34,091 bases of DNA from Longibaculum muris (GTDB lineage: Bacteria; Bacillota_I; Bacilli_A; Erysipelotrichales; Coprobacillaceae), in NCBI RefSeq assembly GCF_004343035.1, contig NZ_SMCQ01000030.1, positions 1-34,091 on the forward strand, written 5' to 3'. This document shows positions 1 to 9,922 of this stretch, one piece after another; position 1 is the first letter of the stretch, and every line of letters starts with the position of its first letter. Made by a program: the position numbers and the translations under genes. The notes under the pieces are model-generated. The model saw only the letters and a list, made by a program, of their open reading frames with translations. It did no database searches and was not told the origin of the DNA.

Positions 1-109
1 ATTTTTCTTCTTTTTTCTTAAAAAAAGTTAAAAAACTTTTCATTCACCCATATTATAGCACAAAGCAAACTTTTATCAATTGCTTAAAGTTAATTCAATG
101 TTTTCATAC

Positions 110-139
110 AAAAAAAGCAAGATCATGATAGACCCTGCT
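110..139 (-). terminator. Terminator of the V-ATPase operon, overlapping the atpD stop
   Basis: On the minus strand a 9-bp stem (positions 131-139 with 116-124, two G-U pairs) encloses a 6-nt loop and is followed by a run of seven U (110-116). The stem begins inside the last codons of atpD, so the stop codon lies in the loop/right arm. No second hairpin of similar quality is seen in 1-109, which is AT-rich. Confidence 0.8.
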
Positions 140-767
140 CTCTTTTTAATCTTTCTTGTTTATCTTTTTGAGTTTTGATGACTTTTTGACGTGAGAATTC
201 TTCTCTATCTTTTTCATCTAATGCTTCACTAATAAACTTAACAGTTCTTTCAAATTCAGGAATAGAAATATTTTTAAGGGCATTTGCTCTCTTTTGTGTT
301 TTACGAATTGCATTAGCTAAACGATACACAGCATTTTCTATTTCTGCAAGTTTAACAGTTAATTCTTTAACATGGTAGAAGCATCGATAAGCATAGTCAA
401 CCTTGGAATTTGCTCTTTCAAAACCATAACCTAAACGAAGGGGTGTTTTTTCGTAAGTGACTTTAGGAATTTCCACTCCCATAACACTTCGATAAGTGAC
501 ACTAATTCCTTCATCAATAGGAACAGCTTCTACAATATCACTGATAATCCCTAAAGACATATTTGCTTCTTGTAATGCATAATATGCTTTTTGATAAGAA
601 TCAGTGATGTCATCTCTAATCATCTTGACATCGTCTAATAAACTCATCATTTCCTTGATTAGAACATTTCTTTTCTTATCCATTAAGTCATATCCTAGAT
701 AGGCAAGTTCTAGTGACTTTTTGGTTGCAATTAAATTCCCTTTAGTAGGAAAAACTTGATTAGCCAT
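123..767 (-). CDS. atpD: V/A-type ATPase subunit D (central rotor stalk)
   Basis: Subunit D is the long antiparallel coiled coil of the central stalk. It turns inside the A3B3 hexamer and passes torque to the membrane ring. The 214-residue product has the usual family length. It starts [20 protein letters not shown], the typical N-terminal helix, and has a long Lys/Glu/Arg-rich helical C-terminus (about 130-210). The start codon overlaps the end of atpB by 8 nt (ATGGCTAA) and no separate ribosome site is visible, so translation is probably coupled to atpB. It is the last gene of the operon and is followed directly by a terminator. Also called ntpD in enterococcal nomenclature. Confidence 0.95.
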   Translation of the reverse strand: MANQVFPTKGNLIATKKSLELAYLGYDLMDKKRNVLIKEMMSLLDDVKMIRDDITDSYQKAYYALQEANMSLGIISDIVEAVPIDEGISVTYRSVMGVEIPKVTYEKTPLRLGYGFERANSKVDYAYRCFYHVKELTVKLAEIENAVYRLANAIRKTQKRANALKNISIPEFERTVKFISEALDEKDREEFSRQKVIKTQKDKQERLKREQGLS

Positions 768-2208
768 TATTAACTGCGTCTTGTAGCTCTTTAATCATTG
801 AATCTTCTTGGAGACCAAATTGAGCTACAGCCTTTTCATGATCATAGAATTGTTCTAATACAGCGTTATCAATACGGTCTAATTCACCCTTAGGAAGAAC
901 TGATAATAATGTCCATCCTAAATCAAGTGTTTCTTCAATAGATCTATTTGTATTAAACCCTTGGTTAAGGAAATATCTTTCAAATAAACGTCCAAATTCC
1001 ATATAAGTTTTATCAACTGCTGATAATTCATCTTCACCAATAACTGAAGTCAATGATTTAACATCTTGTACATGCGCATAAGCTGCGAACAATTGGTTAG
1101 ATACAGCTGAATGGTCAGCTCTTGTATAACCTTCACCAATACCATCTTTCATCAAACGTGATAGTGATGGAAGAACACTAACTGGTGGATAAATACCCAT
1201 TGCATTCAACTCAGAATCAAGTGTAATTTGTCCTTCAGTAATATATCCAGTTAAGTCAGGAACTGGGTGAGTAATGTCATTGTTAGGCATTGTTAAAATT
1301 GGAATTTGTGTTACTGATCCTTTTGCAGATTTCGCAATACCAGCTCTTTCATATAATGAAGCTAAGTCAGAATATAAGTATCCTGGATAACCTTTACGTC
1401 CAGGAATTTCACCTTTACTTGATGAGAATTCACGTAAAGCTTCACAATAAGAAGTGACATCAGTATAAACAACCAAAACATGCATATCATGTTCATATGC
1501 TAAATATTCAGCAGCTGTTAATGCACATCTAGGTGTTAAAGTACGTTCGATGATTGGGTCATTTGATAAGTTCAAGAACATAACAACCCTTTGCATAACA
1601 CCAGCTTCTTCAAATGAACGTCTGAAATATTCAGCAACGTCATTTGTAACCCCCATTGCCGCAAAGACAACAGCGAATCCTGTTCCATCGTCATCAGCAA
1701 CTTTTGCTTGTTTAACGATTTGTACAGCTAATTGATTATGTGGTAAACCAGATCCAGAGAAGATTGGTAATTTTTGTCCACGAATCAATGTTGTTAAACA
1801 GTCAATAGATGAAATCCCAGTATTGATATAGTTTCTTGGATATACACGAGCAACTGGATTTAATGGTTGACCATTAATATCCATTGATTTCTCAGCATAA
1901 ATTTCACCTAATCCATCAATTGGTTTTCCAGCACCTGAGAACACACGTCCCAAGATTTCTTTAGATACTGGTAATTCCATTGGGTGACCTAATAATCTAG
2001 TTTTTGTATTGGCAAGAGATAAAGAGTTTGTTCCTTCAAAAACCTGAACAACAACTCTTTCTCCTTCAATTTGAACAATACGTCCTAAACGAGTTGAACC
2101 ATCTTTACATTGTAATTCGACCATTTCGTCATATGAAGCATCCTTAACATGATCTAATACGACTAATGAACCGTTAATTTCATTCAACCCTACATATTGA
2201 AGACTCAT
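760..2208 (-). CDS. atpB: V/A-type ATPase subunit B (regulatory, non-catalytic)
   Basis: Subunit B alternates with A in the soluble hexameric head and completes the nucleotide sites at the A-B interfaces. The 482-residue protein has the family length. It lacks a functional P-loop, as expected for B: the equivalent region reads [14 protein letters not shown]. Other B signatures visible are [19 protein letters not shown]-type sequence (here [18 protein letters not shown]) and [17 protein letters not shown]. The start is supported by AAAGGAGG eight bases upstream. It lies 14 nt downstream of atpA and overlaps atpD. Confidence 0.97.
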   Translation of the reverse strand: MSLQYVGLNEINGSLVVLDHVKDASYDEMVELQCKDGSTRLGRIVQIEGERVVVQVFEGTNSLSLANTKTRLLGHPMELPVSKEILGRVFSGAGKPIDGLGEIYAEKSMDINGQPLNPVARVYPRNYINTGISSIDCLTTLIRGQKLPIFSGSGLPHNQLAVQIVKQAKVADDDGTGFAVVFAAMGVTNDVAEYFRRSFEEAGVMQRVVMFLNLSNDPIIERTLTPRCALTAAEYLAYEHDMHVLVVYTDVTSYCEALREFSSSKGEIPGRKGYPGYLYSDLASLYERAGIAKSAKGSVTQIPILTMPNNDITHPVPDLTGYITEGQITLDSELNAMGIYPPVSVLPSLSRLMKDGIGEGYTRADHSAVSNQLFAAYAHVQDVKSLTSVIGEDELSAVDKTYMEFGRLFERYFLNQGFNTNRSIEETLDLGWTLLSVLPKGELDRIDNAVLEQFYDHEKAVAQFGLQEDSMIKELQDAVNNG

Positions 2209-2222
2209 AACTTATTCCTCCT

Positions 2223-3974
2223 TTAGTCTATAGATGCAACAGCTTCATCGATTTCTTTATAATAATCATCAAATAAAGCTAAATTATTGTTAGGAACATC
2301 ATATTTCATTTTGATAACTCTATCAAAAATACCTGTTTCCAAAATTAAACGAATTGGTTTTCCAGCATTCACAACTTCTTTACCACGTTTATACAAGTAT
2401 AAGATAACTTCCATCATCTTTAATTGTTTTTCAAGTGGTACATAAGTATCATCTGGATGGAAAGCATTTTGTTGTAAATATCCAACACGGACTAATTTTG
2501 CAACTTCAATAATTAATTTTTGATCATCAGGTAAAACGTCAGATCCCATTAATTTAACGATTTCCATTAATTTTGTTTCTTCTGCAAGAATACTTGCTAA
2601 TTCTTGACGATCTCTTAAGAATTTAGGATCAACATTTTTATTAAACCATCTTTCAAGATCAGGAATATATTCACTATAACTTTGATTCCAGTTAATTGCA
2701 AAATAGTGACGTGCATAAGCTAAAGCTTTATCCAAAGCCCAGAATGTACGAACGAAACGTTTTGTATTTTGAGTTACTGGTTCAGAGAAGTCAGATCCTT
2801 GAGGAGAAACTGCTCCGATAATTGTAACAGAACCTTTTGTTCCATTTAAGTTATTCATATATCCAGCACGTTCATAGAATTGAGATAAACGTGATGGTAA
2901 ATAAGCAGGGAAACCTTCTTCAGCTGGCATTTCTTCCAAACGTCCAGAGATTTCACGCAATGCTTCTGCCCAACGTGAAGTTGAGTCAGCCATAATCGCA
3001 ACATGGTAACCCATATCACGATAATACTCAGCAAGTGTAACACCTGTATAAATAGAAGCTTCACGAGCCGCAACTGGCATGTTAGAAGTGTTAGCAATTA
3101 AGACAGTTCTATCAGTTAAAGGTTTATTTGACTTAGGGTCAATTAATTCTCTAAATTCTTCAAGAACTTGAGTCATTTCGTTACCACGTTCTCCACAACC
3201 AACATAAACAATAATATCAGCATCACACCATTTTGCAAGTTGGTGTTGAGTCATTGTTTTTCCAGTACCGAATCCACCAGGGATAGCAGCTGTTCCCCCT
3301 TTAGCAATTGGGAACAATGTATCAATAACACGTTGACCAGTAATCAGTGGCATAGAAATTGGTAAACGTTTTGTAACAGGTCTAGCTTGTTTAATTGGCC
3401 ATTTTTGTGTTAATGTACATTCAACAATTTTCCCATCTTCAGTTTCAATTTTCATAACCACATCATCAATTTTATATTGACCATTTGGTGCAGCTTCAAT
3501 AACTTTTCCTTTTGTATATGGTGAAACCATACACTTATGAGTAATTAAATCAGTTTCAGGGATAGTGGCATAAATATCTCCACCTTTCACTTGATCACCA
3601 ACTTTAGCAACCATTGTGACATCCCATAATTTTTCCTTATCAAGTGGGTCTACATGACTACCCGTAGGAATAAATGATCCAGATTGTTTAGCTATTTCTT
3701 CTAGGGGTCTTTCAATCCCATCAAAAATATTTCTTAGAATACCAGGACCAAGAGTTACAGAAATAGGTTGACCTGTACCAAAAACAGGTTCTCCTGGTTT
3801 TAATCCTGTTGTCGTTTCATAAACTTGAATTGTTGTGGCTTCTTTCTTAATGGAAATAACTTCACCAATTAATCTTGCATGACCAACATAAACCATTTCT
3901 AGCATTGAAAAGGCATCAGTATCTTTTACTGTAACAACGGGCCCATTGATTGAATAAATTACATTTTCATTCAC
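2223..3974 (-). CDS. atpA: V/A-type ATPase catalytic subunit A
   Basis: Subunit A is the catalytic subunit of the head and binds and hydrolyses (or makes) ATP. The 583-residue protein carries the A-specific non-homologous insertion (about 110-190), a P-loop GGFGTGKT at residues 233-240, the GERGNEM catalytic glutamate region (about 262-268) and the ADSTSRWAEALREISGRLEE segment. The P-loop has Gly where many A subunits have Pro (GPFGxGKT), a mild variant that should not abolish function. Translation probably starts at a GTG (3972-3974), seven bases after GGGGG; no ATG is placed as well. The gene sits between atpE and atpB. Confidence 0.97.
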   Translation of the reverse strand: MNENVIYSINGPVVTVKDTDAFSMLEMVYVGHARLIGEVISIKKEATTIQVYETTTGLKPGEPVFGTGQPISVTLGPGILRNIFDGIERPLEEIAKQSGSFIPTGSHVDPLDKEKLWDVTMVAKVGDQVKGGDIYATIPETDLITHKCMVSPYTKGKVIEAAPNGQYKIDDVVMKIETEDGKIVECTLTQKWPIKQARPVTKRLPISMPLITGQRVIDTLFPIAKGGTAAIPGGFGTGKTMTQHQLAKWCDADIIVYVGCGERGNEMTQVLEEFRELIDPKSNKPLTDRTVLIANTSNMPVAAREASIYTGVTLAEYYRDMGYHVAIMADSTSRWAEALREISGRLEEMPAEEGFPAYLPSRLSQFYERAGYMNNLNGTKGSVTIIGAVSPQGSDFSEPVTQNTKRFVRTFWALDKALAYARHYFAINWNQSYSEYIPDLERWFNKNVDPKFLRDRQELASILAEETKLMEIVKLMGSDVLPDDQKLIIEVAKLVRVGYLQQNAFHPDDTYVPLEKQLKMMEVILYLYKRGKEVVNAGKPIRLILETGIFDRVIKMKYDVPNNNLALFDDYYKEIDEAVASID

Positions 3975-3992
3975 ACTTTTACCCCCTTGTTT

Positions 3993-4589
3993 TTATCTAA
4001 TAATTAATCCAGAGTTTTTATTAAACCATTCTTTTTGATTATTTAAAGCAAAATCTAATGTTTCATCAACTACTAAAGAAGATTCCTTATTTTCAATAAT
4101 AAATCCACCTATTGTAATATCATCACTAGCTTCAACATCAATATCTTGACCAAAAGCTTTCACTAAATCAGCTTTCATGGCTAAATCTTTAGCAGATACA
4201 TACATAATTGAATGACTATCCTTAAAATCATCAGCTACTTTTTTAATCTTTGATTCCATAAAAGATGCATAATCAGCACTCTTTGTAAAAGCCACTAATT
4301 CTTCATGTGCCTTTTCAAAAATAGCTTTAACATATTCATCTCTTTTTTCAATTAATTTCTTTGTTCTTTCAATATGACTTTCAGAAATTTCAGCAGAAGC
4401 ATTTGAACTCATTTCTTCTTCTTCTTGTTTAAGTTTTAAATCAGCATCTCTTTTTGCTTCAGCTCTCATAGACTCATAAGCTTCATCTTCAAGGGCCTTC
4501 ACTTCATCAAGAATAGCTTTTTCTTCATTCTTTGCTTGTCTTTCAATTTCATCTTTCATATAGAGAAATACTTGATCAATATTTTGCAT
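3993..4589 (-). CDS. atpE: V/A-type ATPase subunit E (peripheral stalk)
   Basis: Subunit E pairs with the H/G-type subunit to form the peripheral stalks that hold the head against rotation. The 198-residue product has a long, charged N-terminal helix (about 1-100, rich in Glu, Lys and Ala, including MRAEAKRDADLKLKQEEEEM) and a compact C-terminal domain containing DDITIGGFIIENKESSLVVD, typical of subunit E. A ribosome site AGGAGAG precedes the ATG. It lies between atpF and atpA. Low overall conservation is normal for this subunit, and the assignment rests on domain pattern plus operon position. Confidence 0.9.
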   Translation of the reverse strand: MQNIDQVFLYMKDEIERQAKNEEKAILDEVKALEDEAYESMRAEAKRDADLKLKQEEEEMSSNASAEISESHIERTKKLIEKRDEYVKAIFEKAHEELVAFTKSADYASFMESKIKKVADDFKDSHSIMYVSAKDLAMKADLVKAFGQDIDVEASDDITIGGFIIENKESSLVVDETLDFALNNQKEWFNKNSGLIIR

Positions 4590-4601
4590 AATCTTTCTCT
4601 C

Positions 4602-4910
4602 CTATAGTTTCACACCAATTGCTTCAGATACATAACCATCAATCGTCTCTCCAATTTTAGAGTTTCCATGACGATCAGGTATCTCAGTAATTAATGGTTT
4701 TTGTTGTTTTAATTTAATTTCAGATATAATATCTGGACACATATCGACTAATTTTGTAGTGACTAAGATAATCGCAATAGATGAATCTTTCATCTTTGAT
4801 TGCAATACTTCAAGAAAATCCCTTCTTGTATGCACGACGACACCTTCAATGCCTACAAGTCTTAGTCCCATCAATGTATCAATATTATCGCTGATTAAGA
4901 AGAACTTCAT
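4602..4910 (-). CDS. atpF: V/A-type ATPase subunit F (central stalk)
   Basis: Subunit F binds subunit D in the rotor stalk. At 102 residues it matches the family length. The start MKFFLISDNIDTLMGLRLVGIEGVV is the classic F opening (a CheY-like fold with a Gly-Leu/Arg-Leu-Gly loop), and the later segment SIAIILVTTKLVD followed by PLITEIPDRHG is also characteristic. The ribosome site AAAGG is modest. It lies between the K (ring) gene and atpE. In Enterococcus the equivalent gene is ntpG, so names differ between schemes. Confidence 0.93.
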   Translation of the reverse strand: MKFFLISDNIDTLMGLRLVGIEGVVVHTRRDFLEVLQSKMKDSSIAIILVTTKLVDMCPDIISEIKLKQQKPLITEIPDRHGNSKIGETIDGYVSEAIGVKL

Positions 4911-4934
4911 ATAATCAGACCTTTCTTTTACAAA

Positions 4935-5360
4935 TTATAAAGCGTTGATAATTAAGATAGAAATTAATAACCCGTAAATAGCAACCCCTTCACCTAAGGC
5001 AACGAAGATTAAGGCTTTACCGAAGTTATTGTCATTTTCAGAGAAAGCTCCAATAGCAGCAGGAGCAGCAGCAGCTACGGCAATACCAGCACCTAATGCA
5101 GAACATCCAGTTGATAAAGCAGCTGCGATGAATCCTAAACCTTGAGCTAATGTTCCAGCAATTGAAGCATCACCAGCGGCAAATGCAGAACCCATAGATA
5201 AACATAATGTTAAAGCAACAGCACCAAAGAATCCACCAACATGAGTTAATAAACGCCATTTTGCACTTTCTTTGCTTACTTTAGTAGTAAACATTTTCAC
5301 TAATGGTAATGATAATAAAACAACAGCAATAGCAGGTAAAATAAACATTAATAAATTCAT
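4935..5360 (-). CDS. atpK: V/A-type ATPase subunit K (membrane rotor ring)
   Basis: Subunit K forms the ion-carrying ring. The 141-residue protein has an N-terminal membrane helix (1-22), a second hydrophobic segment ending in SAFAAGDAS (43-63) that resembles a signal sequence, and then the conserved ring hairpin: a Gly/Ala-rich helix (72-103) and a helix with the ion-binding Glu124 in ALGEGVAIYGLL. Only this last hairpin carries a carboxylate. An alternative TTG start five codons upstream (5375) would sit within the ribosome site. The ATG at 5358-5360 lies seven bases after GGAGGAT and is preferred. H+ versus Na+ use cannot be decided safely from these residues. Confidence 0.93.
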   Translation of the reverse strand: MNLLMFILPAIAVVLLSLPLVKMFTTKVSKESAKWRLLTHVGGFFGAVALTLCLSMGSAFAAGDASIAGTLAQGLGFIAAALSTGCSALGAGIAVAAAAPAAIGAFSENDNNFGKALIFVALGEGVAIYGLLISILIINAL

Positions 5361-5387
5361 AATATAATCCTCCAAATATATATTTTT

Positions 5388-7313
5388 TTATCTTTCTTTA
5401 ATAGAAGTAAAAGGTTTTCCTTTACCTTCATAATAACGTGAGAACATTTCATAGAACTCAAGACGTAAAACTTGAATACCAACAATCATACCTTCCAAAC
5501 ACATAACGAAGATATTACCAAGAACAGCAACTAAAATATAACCAAAGTTAATAATTCCAGCTCCACCAGCAACCATTTCAGCTAGTGTATAAACAACCAT
5601 CATCATTCCGGCATGTGATAAAACGAATCCACCAACACGTAAAAATGACATTGTATTGGCAATAAATGTTAACATAACTTCAAATAATTCGAAGAATGAT
5701 TCAGTAAAGAAAGCTCCGAATCCATGAGGGAACATCTTTTCCCCTTCAAGTTTATAAGTTAATGGTTCTTTTAAGAAAATCATCACGACTGGCATTGCAA
5801 TAAGTAATGCAATATAAACTGGTCCACCTAATGGAATAGGGAAATCAACCAACATATTTGCAACTAATAATAAGACTGATACATAGAAAACAAGTCCTGC
5901 AACACCATTTTGAGAGAACAATAAATCTCCCCAATGTTTCTTTTTAATATTTAATATAATATTAAATACAATAGAAATAATAATTAAGACAACCCCTGTT
6001 GCAATAGCCGACATCAATAATGGCATTGTATTTTCAGGTTTCATTGGAAGGAACATTGGTTCCATGAAATGTTCAAACAACGCTTCACTACCAAAGATAG
6101 AACCAAAGACAAATCCAAAGATCGTACTTGAAATACCTAAACGCATTCCAACTGCCCCAAGTTGCATACCTTTCCATTTATAGAATAAATATCCAACTAA
6201 TGATAAAACAACACCTTGACCAATGTCACCAAACATCATACCAAATAAGAAGGTATAACTGATTGCAACTAAATTTGTTGGGTCAAAATCAGTATAAGAT
6301 GGAACACCATACATTTCAACGAACATTCTAAATGGTCTTGAGAACCAGTTGTTCTTTAATTTTGTAGGTGGTGTTAAACGTGAATCTCCCATTGCTGGTT
6401 TGATTTCTACATGTACATCATCTAATGTTTCAAAATCAGCTTTGATGGCTTTTGCTACTTTATCTTCAGCAAATCCATAAACAGCGGCATTTTGTCCAAA
6501 GACAACAACATATTTTTGAGCATCATATGTTTCATTCAATTTCGTAGAAACTGAATAAATATGATTCATTTCTTCTAAATTTTCAGCAAACAATTTTTCA
6601 ATTCTTCCATCAAGAACTTTCAAATAATCTCTTGCTGTATCATCTTCTTCTTTTAATGCATTTAAAGCATCTTGTGGTGTTCCATGAACGAATTCAGGAA
6701 TATGGATTCTTTCAAAGTATAAAGATGAGAAGATATTGTCAATTTCAGGAGCTTTACTTTGGGTTGTAATATAACCACAATAAGTATCTTTTGTTCCTTT
6801 ATGAAGAATCTTAAATAAGAATTGTTGTTCTCCATAATATTTTAATTTATCCAAATTAACGGTTGGAATTCTCCCAAAACGAACTTGTAAATACTTACAA
6901 TTAAACAAGCTATCAAAATCAATATCAGCATCAATCATATGTGATAATTGAGAAATTGTTGATTCATTTTCTTCAATCATCGTACTCAAGTCTTCTTTAA
7001 CCTTTTCAATCTTTGCTGCTTGTTCTAATACATTACAAAAGAATGTATCTGCTTGAATAATGTTAATTCTTGTACTGTCAACATTTTGACATTTTAAATT
7101 TAAATGATATTTATCTCTTGCTTCTTCCATACGAGCAATTAAATCAGCATACGGATTTTCACGATTTAAAACTGATAATCCTTGTACAGAATCAGCAAAT
7201 TTTGAAGCCGGTTCTGGATGAAAATCATCAAGATTGATAAGTTTCATTAACACAGCATCATATTGAGATGCTGGAAATTCAATTTCCAGAAGCTTCAATT
7301 TTGCTATTGCCAT
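5388..7313 (-). CDS. atpI: V/A-type ATPase subunit I (a-subunit, full length)
   Basis: Subunit I is the stator a-subunit. Its N-terminal cytoplasmic half binds the peripheral stalks and its C-terminal membrane half forms the two ion half-channels beside the K ring. This 641-residue protein has a soluble coiled-coil region (1-330) and about eight membrane helices (345-625). The first is in AISYTFLFGMMFGDIGQG. The essential ring-facing arginine is visible as Arg559 in SFLRVGGFVLSHAG, and the conserved last helix and tail include LRLEFYEMFSRYYEGKGKPF. It is the functional a-subunit of this operon. A shorter paralogue lies immediately upstream. Confidence 0.96.
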   Translation of the reverse strand: MAIAKLKLLEIEFPASQYDAVLMKLINLDDFHPEPASKFADSVQGLSVLNRENPYADLIARMEEARDKYHLNLKCQNVDSTRINIIQADTFFCNVLEQAAKIEKVKEDLSTMIEENESTISQLSHMIDADIDFDSLFNCKYLQVRFGRIPTVNLDKLKYYGEQQFLFKILHKGTKDTYCGYITTQSKAPEIDNIFSSLYFERIHIPEFVHGTPQDALNALKEEDDTARDYLKVLDGRIEKLFAENLEEMNHIYSVSTKLNETYDAQKYVVVFGQNAAVYGFAEDKVAKAIKADFETLDDVHVEIKPAMGDSRLTPPTKLKNNWFSRPFRMFVEMYGVPSYTDFDPTNLVAISYTFLFGMMFGDIGQGVVLSLVGYLFYKWKGMQLGAVGMRLGISSTIFGFVFGSIFGSEALFEHFMEPMFLPMKPENTMPLLMSAIATGVVLIIISIVFNIILNIKKKHWGDLLFSQNGVAGLVFYVSVLLLVANMLVDFPIPLGGPVYIALLIAMPVVMIFLKEPLTYKLEGEKMFPHGFGAFFTESFFELFEVMLTFIANTMSFLRVGGFVLSHAGMMMVVYTLAEMVAGGAGIINFGYILVAVLGNIFVMCLEGMIVGIQVLRLEFYEMFSRYYEGKGKPFTSIKER

Positions 7314-7328
7314 AAGTTTCTCCCTTCC

Positions 7329-8858
7329 TTAACGTGTTGATCTTTTTTTCATAATTGATTTAACGAAAATCAATACTAGGCAAGCAACGATTACAATAGC
7401 AAATGGCATGATTGGCAAGTTCATATGTGCCTCAAATGCACATCCCAAATAAACTAATACTGCATAAACAACAATCAAACCACAAATTCCCTTCATTGAG
7501 AGAACTCTTTCAACTGTAGAATTTTGTAAATACATCTTCTTAAATGCATTAATCGTATAAGTTCCAGCAATCAAAAGAACAAGACCATCAATAATTTTAT
7601 AAATTGTTGATAGTGGCAATGCTATTGCAGGATATAGACTGATTGTATAGAATACATCTCCATAAATAAGTCCTCCTAGCAAGGTTGCTATACCAAGAGA
7701 AAGAAATAATGGACCCATTTTTTTCTTTCTCATAAGAAGTCCAAGCAATGCTAACACAGCTCCAACTCCTAAATCCCCCAAAAAGATACCAAAGACAGCA
7801 TAGTATAGGAATGCAAATGCAATTGTTGTATCAATAACATCTGCTTGTTTCACTTTACTAACAGCTTCAAATGGTTTGACAATTTTTGCATTATGCACAA
7901 CAGTTGGTGCAACAACTTGCTGATGATCTAAGATATCAGCTGGTAATTGTTGATATTCCATACTTGATATTGATGAGAATCTTGCTTTAAATTCATCAAC
8001 AATACGCGTTGGAAGGAAACCATAAATTGCACATTTACTCTGATAATCTACAACAAAGACTTTATATGCTTCAATTCTTTGTAAGAAAGAAGCGGTTGAA
8101 TAAAGTTTTAATAAATCAACTTTGTTAGTTTCTCTTAAAATTGTCATTTTTTGATCCATACGCAAGATATATTCTTGCATTGCACGAATCTCATCATCTA
8201 ATTCCTTCTTTGCATCATCTAACTTACCATGCACAAATGAAGGAATTTCAATTTCTTCAAACCCTAACGCTTGGAAGATGTTATCAACTTCTAACAATAA
8301 GTTATTCGTTACAATATAACAACACCAAACATAATTGTGATCTTCACCTAATTTATTGAATATAAATGGTCGACCTTCATAATACTTAATCTTATCAAGA
8401 TTTTGTCTTTTAAAGCGTCCAAATCTTGCTTTCATATATTGACTCTCAGCTAATTGATCTAAATTAACTTCTGATAAAGTCAAACGATTTAACATTTCTA
8501 ATGTTTTTTCATTTTCTTCTTTTTCTTGAATCAATTGATCTTGAACATCTTTAATCTTTTTAATTTCTTCTTCCATTTCTTTAAGATAAGCATCATTCTT
8601 ATCATAATTTAAAGAATAGTCAGGAGACAAATCTCGATTTAAATCTAACTTTATATCAGATGCAATCTGAATCAAACGATCTAACATCTTTGTATAAACA
8701 TTGTCTTCTTGTAAAGCATGTACACCTTTGACGTTATTGACAATCTTTGAAGCAGATTGAGGATAAAAGTACTTTGAATCTTTAAGTTTAAATAAAACCT
8801 GATCTAAATCTTGACGATCAAAAGTCATATTTAACAATACCATTTCTTCTATAGCCAT
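7329..8858 (-). CDS. Truncated second subunit I paralogue lacking the channel arginine
   Basis: A 509-residue protein clearly homologous to the neighbouring subunit I. Shared landmarks include MAI at the start, SASKIVNNVKGV against PASKFADSVQGL, KARFGRFKRQNLDKIKYY against QVRFGRIPTVNLDKLKYY, and EIPSFVHG against HIPEFVHG. The soluble half (1-335) is complete, with a charged coiled coil near 90-125. The membrane half has roughly five or six helices (343-500), beginning AFAFLYYAVFGIFLGDLGVG, and then stops at KSIMKKRSTR. The two final helices of subunit I, with the FLRVG arginine and the FYEMFSR tail, are absent. It ends at its own stop codon 15 nt before atpI, with good ribosome sites for both genes and no frame damage, so it is unlikely to be decay debris. 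It cannot by itself form an ion path. A structural, assembly or regulatory role is an inference. Confidence 0.88.
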   Translation of the reverse strand: MAIEEMVLLNMTFDRQDLDQVLFKLKDSKYFYPQSASKIVNNVKGVHALQEDNVYTKMLDRLIQIASDIKLDLNRDLSPDYSLNYDKNDAYLKEMEEEIKKIKDVQDQLIQEKEENEKTLEMLNRLTLSEVNLDQLAESQYMKARFGRFKRQNLDKIKYYEGRPFIFNKLGEDHNYVWCCYIVTNNLLLEVDNIFQALGFEEIEIPSFVHGKLDDAKKELDDEIRAMQEYILRMDQKMTILRETNKVDLLKLYSTASFLQRIEAYKVFVVDYQSKCAIYGFLPTRIVDEFKARFSSISSMEYQQLPADILDHQQVVAPTVVHNAKIVKPFEAVSKVKQADVIDTTIAFAFLYYAVFGIFLGDLGVGAVLALLGLLMRKKKMGPLFLSLGIATLLGGLIYGDVFYTISLYPAIALPLSTIYKIIDGLVLLIAGTYTINAFKKMYLQNSTVERVLSMKGICGLIVVYAVLVYLGCAFEAHMNLPIMPFAIVIVACLVLIFVKSIMKKRSTR

Positions 8859-8869
8859 AAAATTACCCC

Positions 8870-9907
8870 CTAATAGATTAACATCGATTCGATTTGACTC
8901 GGTGCCTCTCCATATCTTAAACCTTCGATAATATGTTTAAGATTATCAATTTCTACTTGATATACAATTTTATACGTCATATATACCAAAGCACTATCAG
9001 TTGAAAAACGCATAAAGCGTTTAGCTAAATGATATCTAATTTTCTCTGTATAATATTCTATATAGACAAATTCATGATCATCTACATATAACTTATAAGG
9101 AGATTCAGCAAGTTTCTTTAACAATTCGCTTGCATCTTTGGTTTCAATCAATTCATCCATAACACTTTTAGGAATACGACTGTATTCAGTAAAAAGGGTT
9201 TCTCTGATTTGATCTGGTGACGCATTAAAATATTTCTTTAAACGATATATCTTTGTAATATTTTGTAACTCTATAGAGGTATTGATCATTGTTAATAAAT
9301 CTTTACGTTTTTTTCCTTTAAACAATTTATTGACTGTATCAACATACTCTGCGTAATAAATATGTTTTAATTCTAATTCTAACATATTAGAATCAAGTGG
9401 TTTATCATCTTCTGGTTTAAATTTAAGTAATGCATTATAATACTTTGTTCCTCTTAAAACGATTAACAAACTATCATAATCATTAATTGCTAATAAACCA
9501 TACAAATCAAAACTTGCATATTTATTTAAATAGTCGGGGATTTCTATTTCATATCCAGTGTAATAATCTGAATCAATTAATCTTGCTTTTGTTAAAATTA
9601 ATTGTATTTCTAATTCTGTTACACCTAATCGATAGAATTCCAATTCTTTTTTTGAAGCAAATCTCATTAATCGATCTAATCTTAAGAAGATTTCCTTATT
9701 TAATAAAGCTTCTAATTGTCCACGGTGAATATTCACTTCTTTTATATCAGAAAGAATTTCACTATAGGCAGTATCACTCTTGAGATAAGCGACCAAATCA
9801 TTAATACTTCTTCTTTTTAATAGTTCTTCGTAATTCTGCTCTGTTAACCTACGTGAATACATAGCTCTTGCTTTAGCTAGAATCGCATTTGATGAAAAAG
9901 AACTCAT
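8870..9907 (-). CDS. atpC: V/A-type ATPase subunit C (stalk-ring connector)
   Basis: Subunit C (eukaryotic d homologue) is the funnel-shaped cap joining the central stalk to the membrane ring. The 345-residue, largely helical protein begins with NAILAKARAMYSRRLTEQNYEELL, matching the family's opening in which arginine/tyrosine-rich helices follow a short N-terminus, and contains repeated helical blocks of the three-fold C fold. AGGAGAGGTGAG precedes the ATG. It is the second gene of the operon, between the H-type stalk gene and the truncated subunit I. Confidence 0.93.
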   Translation of the reverse strand: MSSFSSNAILAKARAMYSRRLTEQNYEELLKRRSINDLVAYLKSDTAYSEILSDIKEVNIHRGQLEALLNKEIFLRLDRLMRFASKKELEFYRLGVTELEIQLILTKARLIDSDYYTGYEIEIPDYLNKYASFDLYGLLAINDYDSLLIVLRGTKYYNALLKFKPEDDKPLDSNMLELELKHIYYAEYVDTVNKLFKGKKRKDLLTMINTSIELQNITKIYRLKKYFNASPDQIRETLFTEYSRIPKSVMDELIETKDASELLKKLAESPYKLYVDDHEFVYIEYYTEKIRYHLAKRFMRFSTDSALVYMTYKIVYQVEIDNLKHIIEGLRYGEAPSQIESMLIY

Positions 9908-9922
9908 ACGCTCACCTCTCCT

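Noticed and set aside
25-45. A hairpin AAAAGTT/AACTTTT near the left end
   Set aside because: It is short, A/T-only apart from one pair, and expected by chance in this composition.
2855-3097. An 80-codon open frame on the minus strand inside atpA
   Set aside because: It lies entirely within the conserved catalytic gene in another frame, has no ribosome site and gives a low-information Leu-rich product.
7329-8858. The short subunit I as a frameshifted or decaying pseudogene
   Set aside because: There is a single intact frame, a normal stop, good spacing to both neighbours, and hydrophobic helices without interruptions. No remnant of the missing helices is seen between 7313 and 7329.
9487-9783. 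A 98-codon plus-strand frame opposite atpC
   Set aside because: It is antisense to a well-supported gene, very rich in Leu and Ile as expected from the complement of helical coding sequence, and has no promoter or ribosome site.
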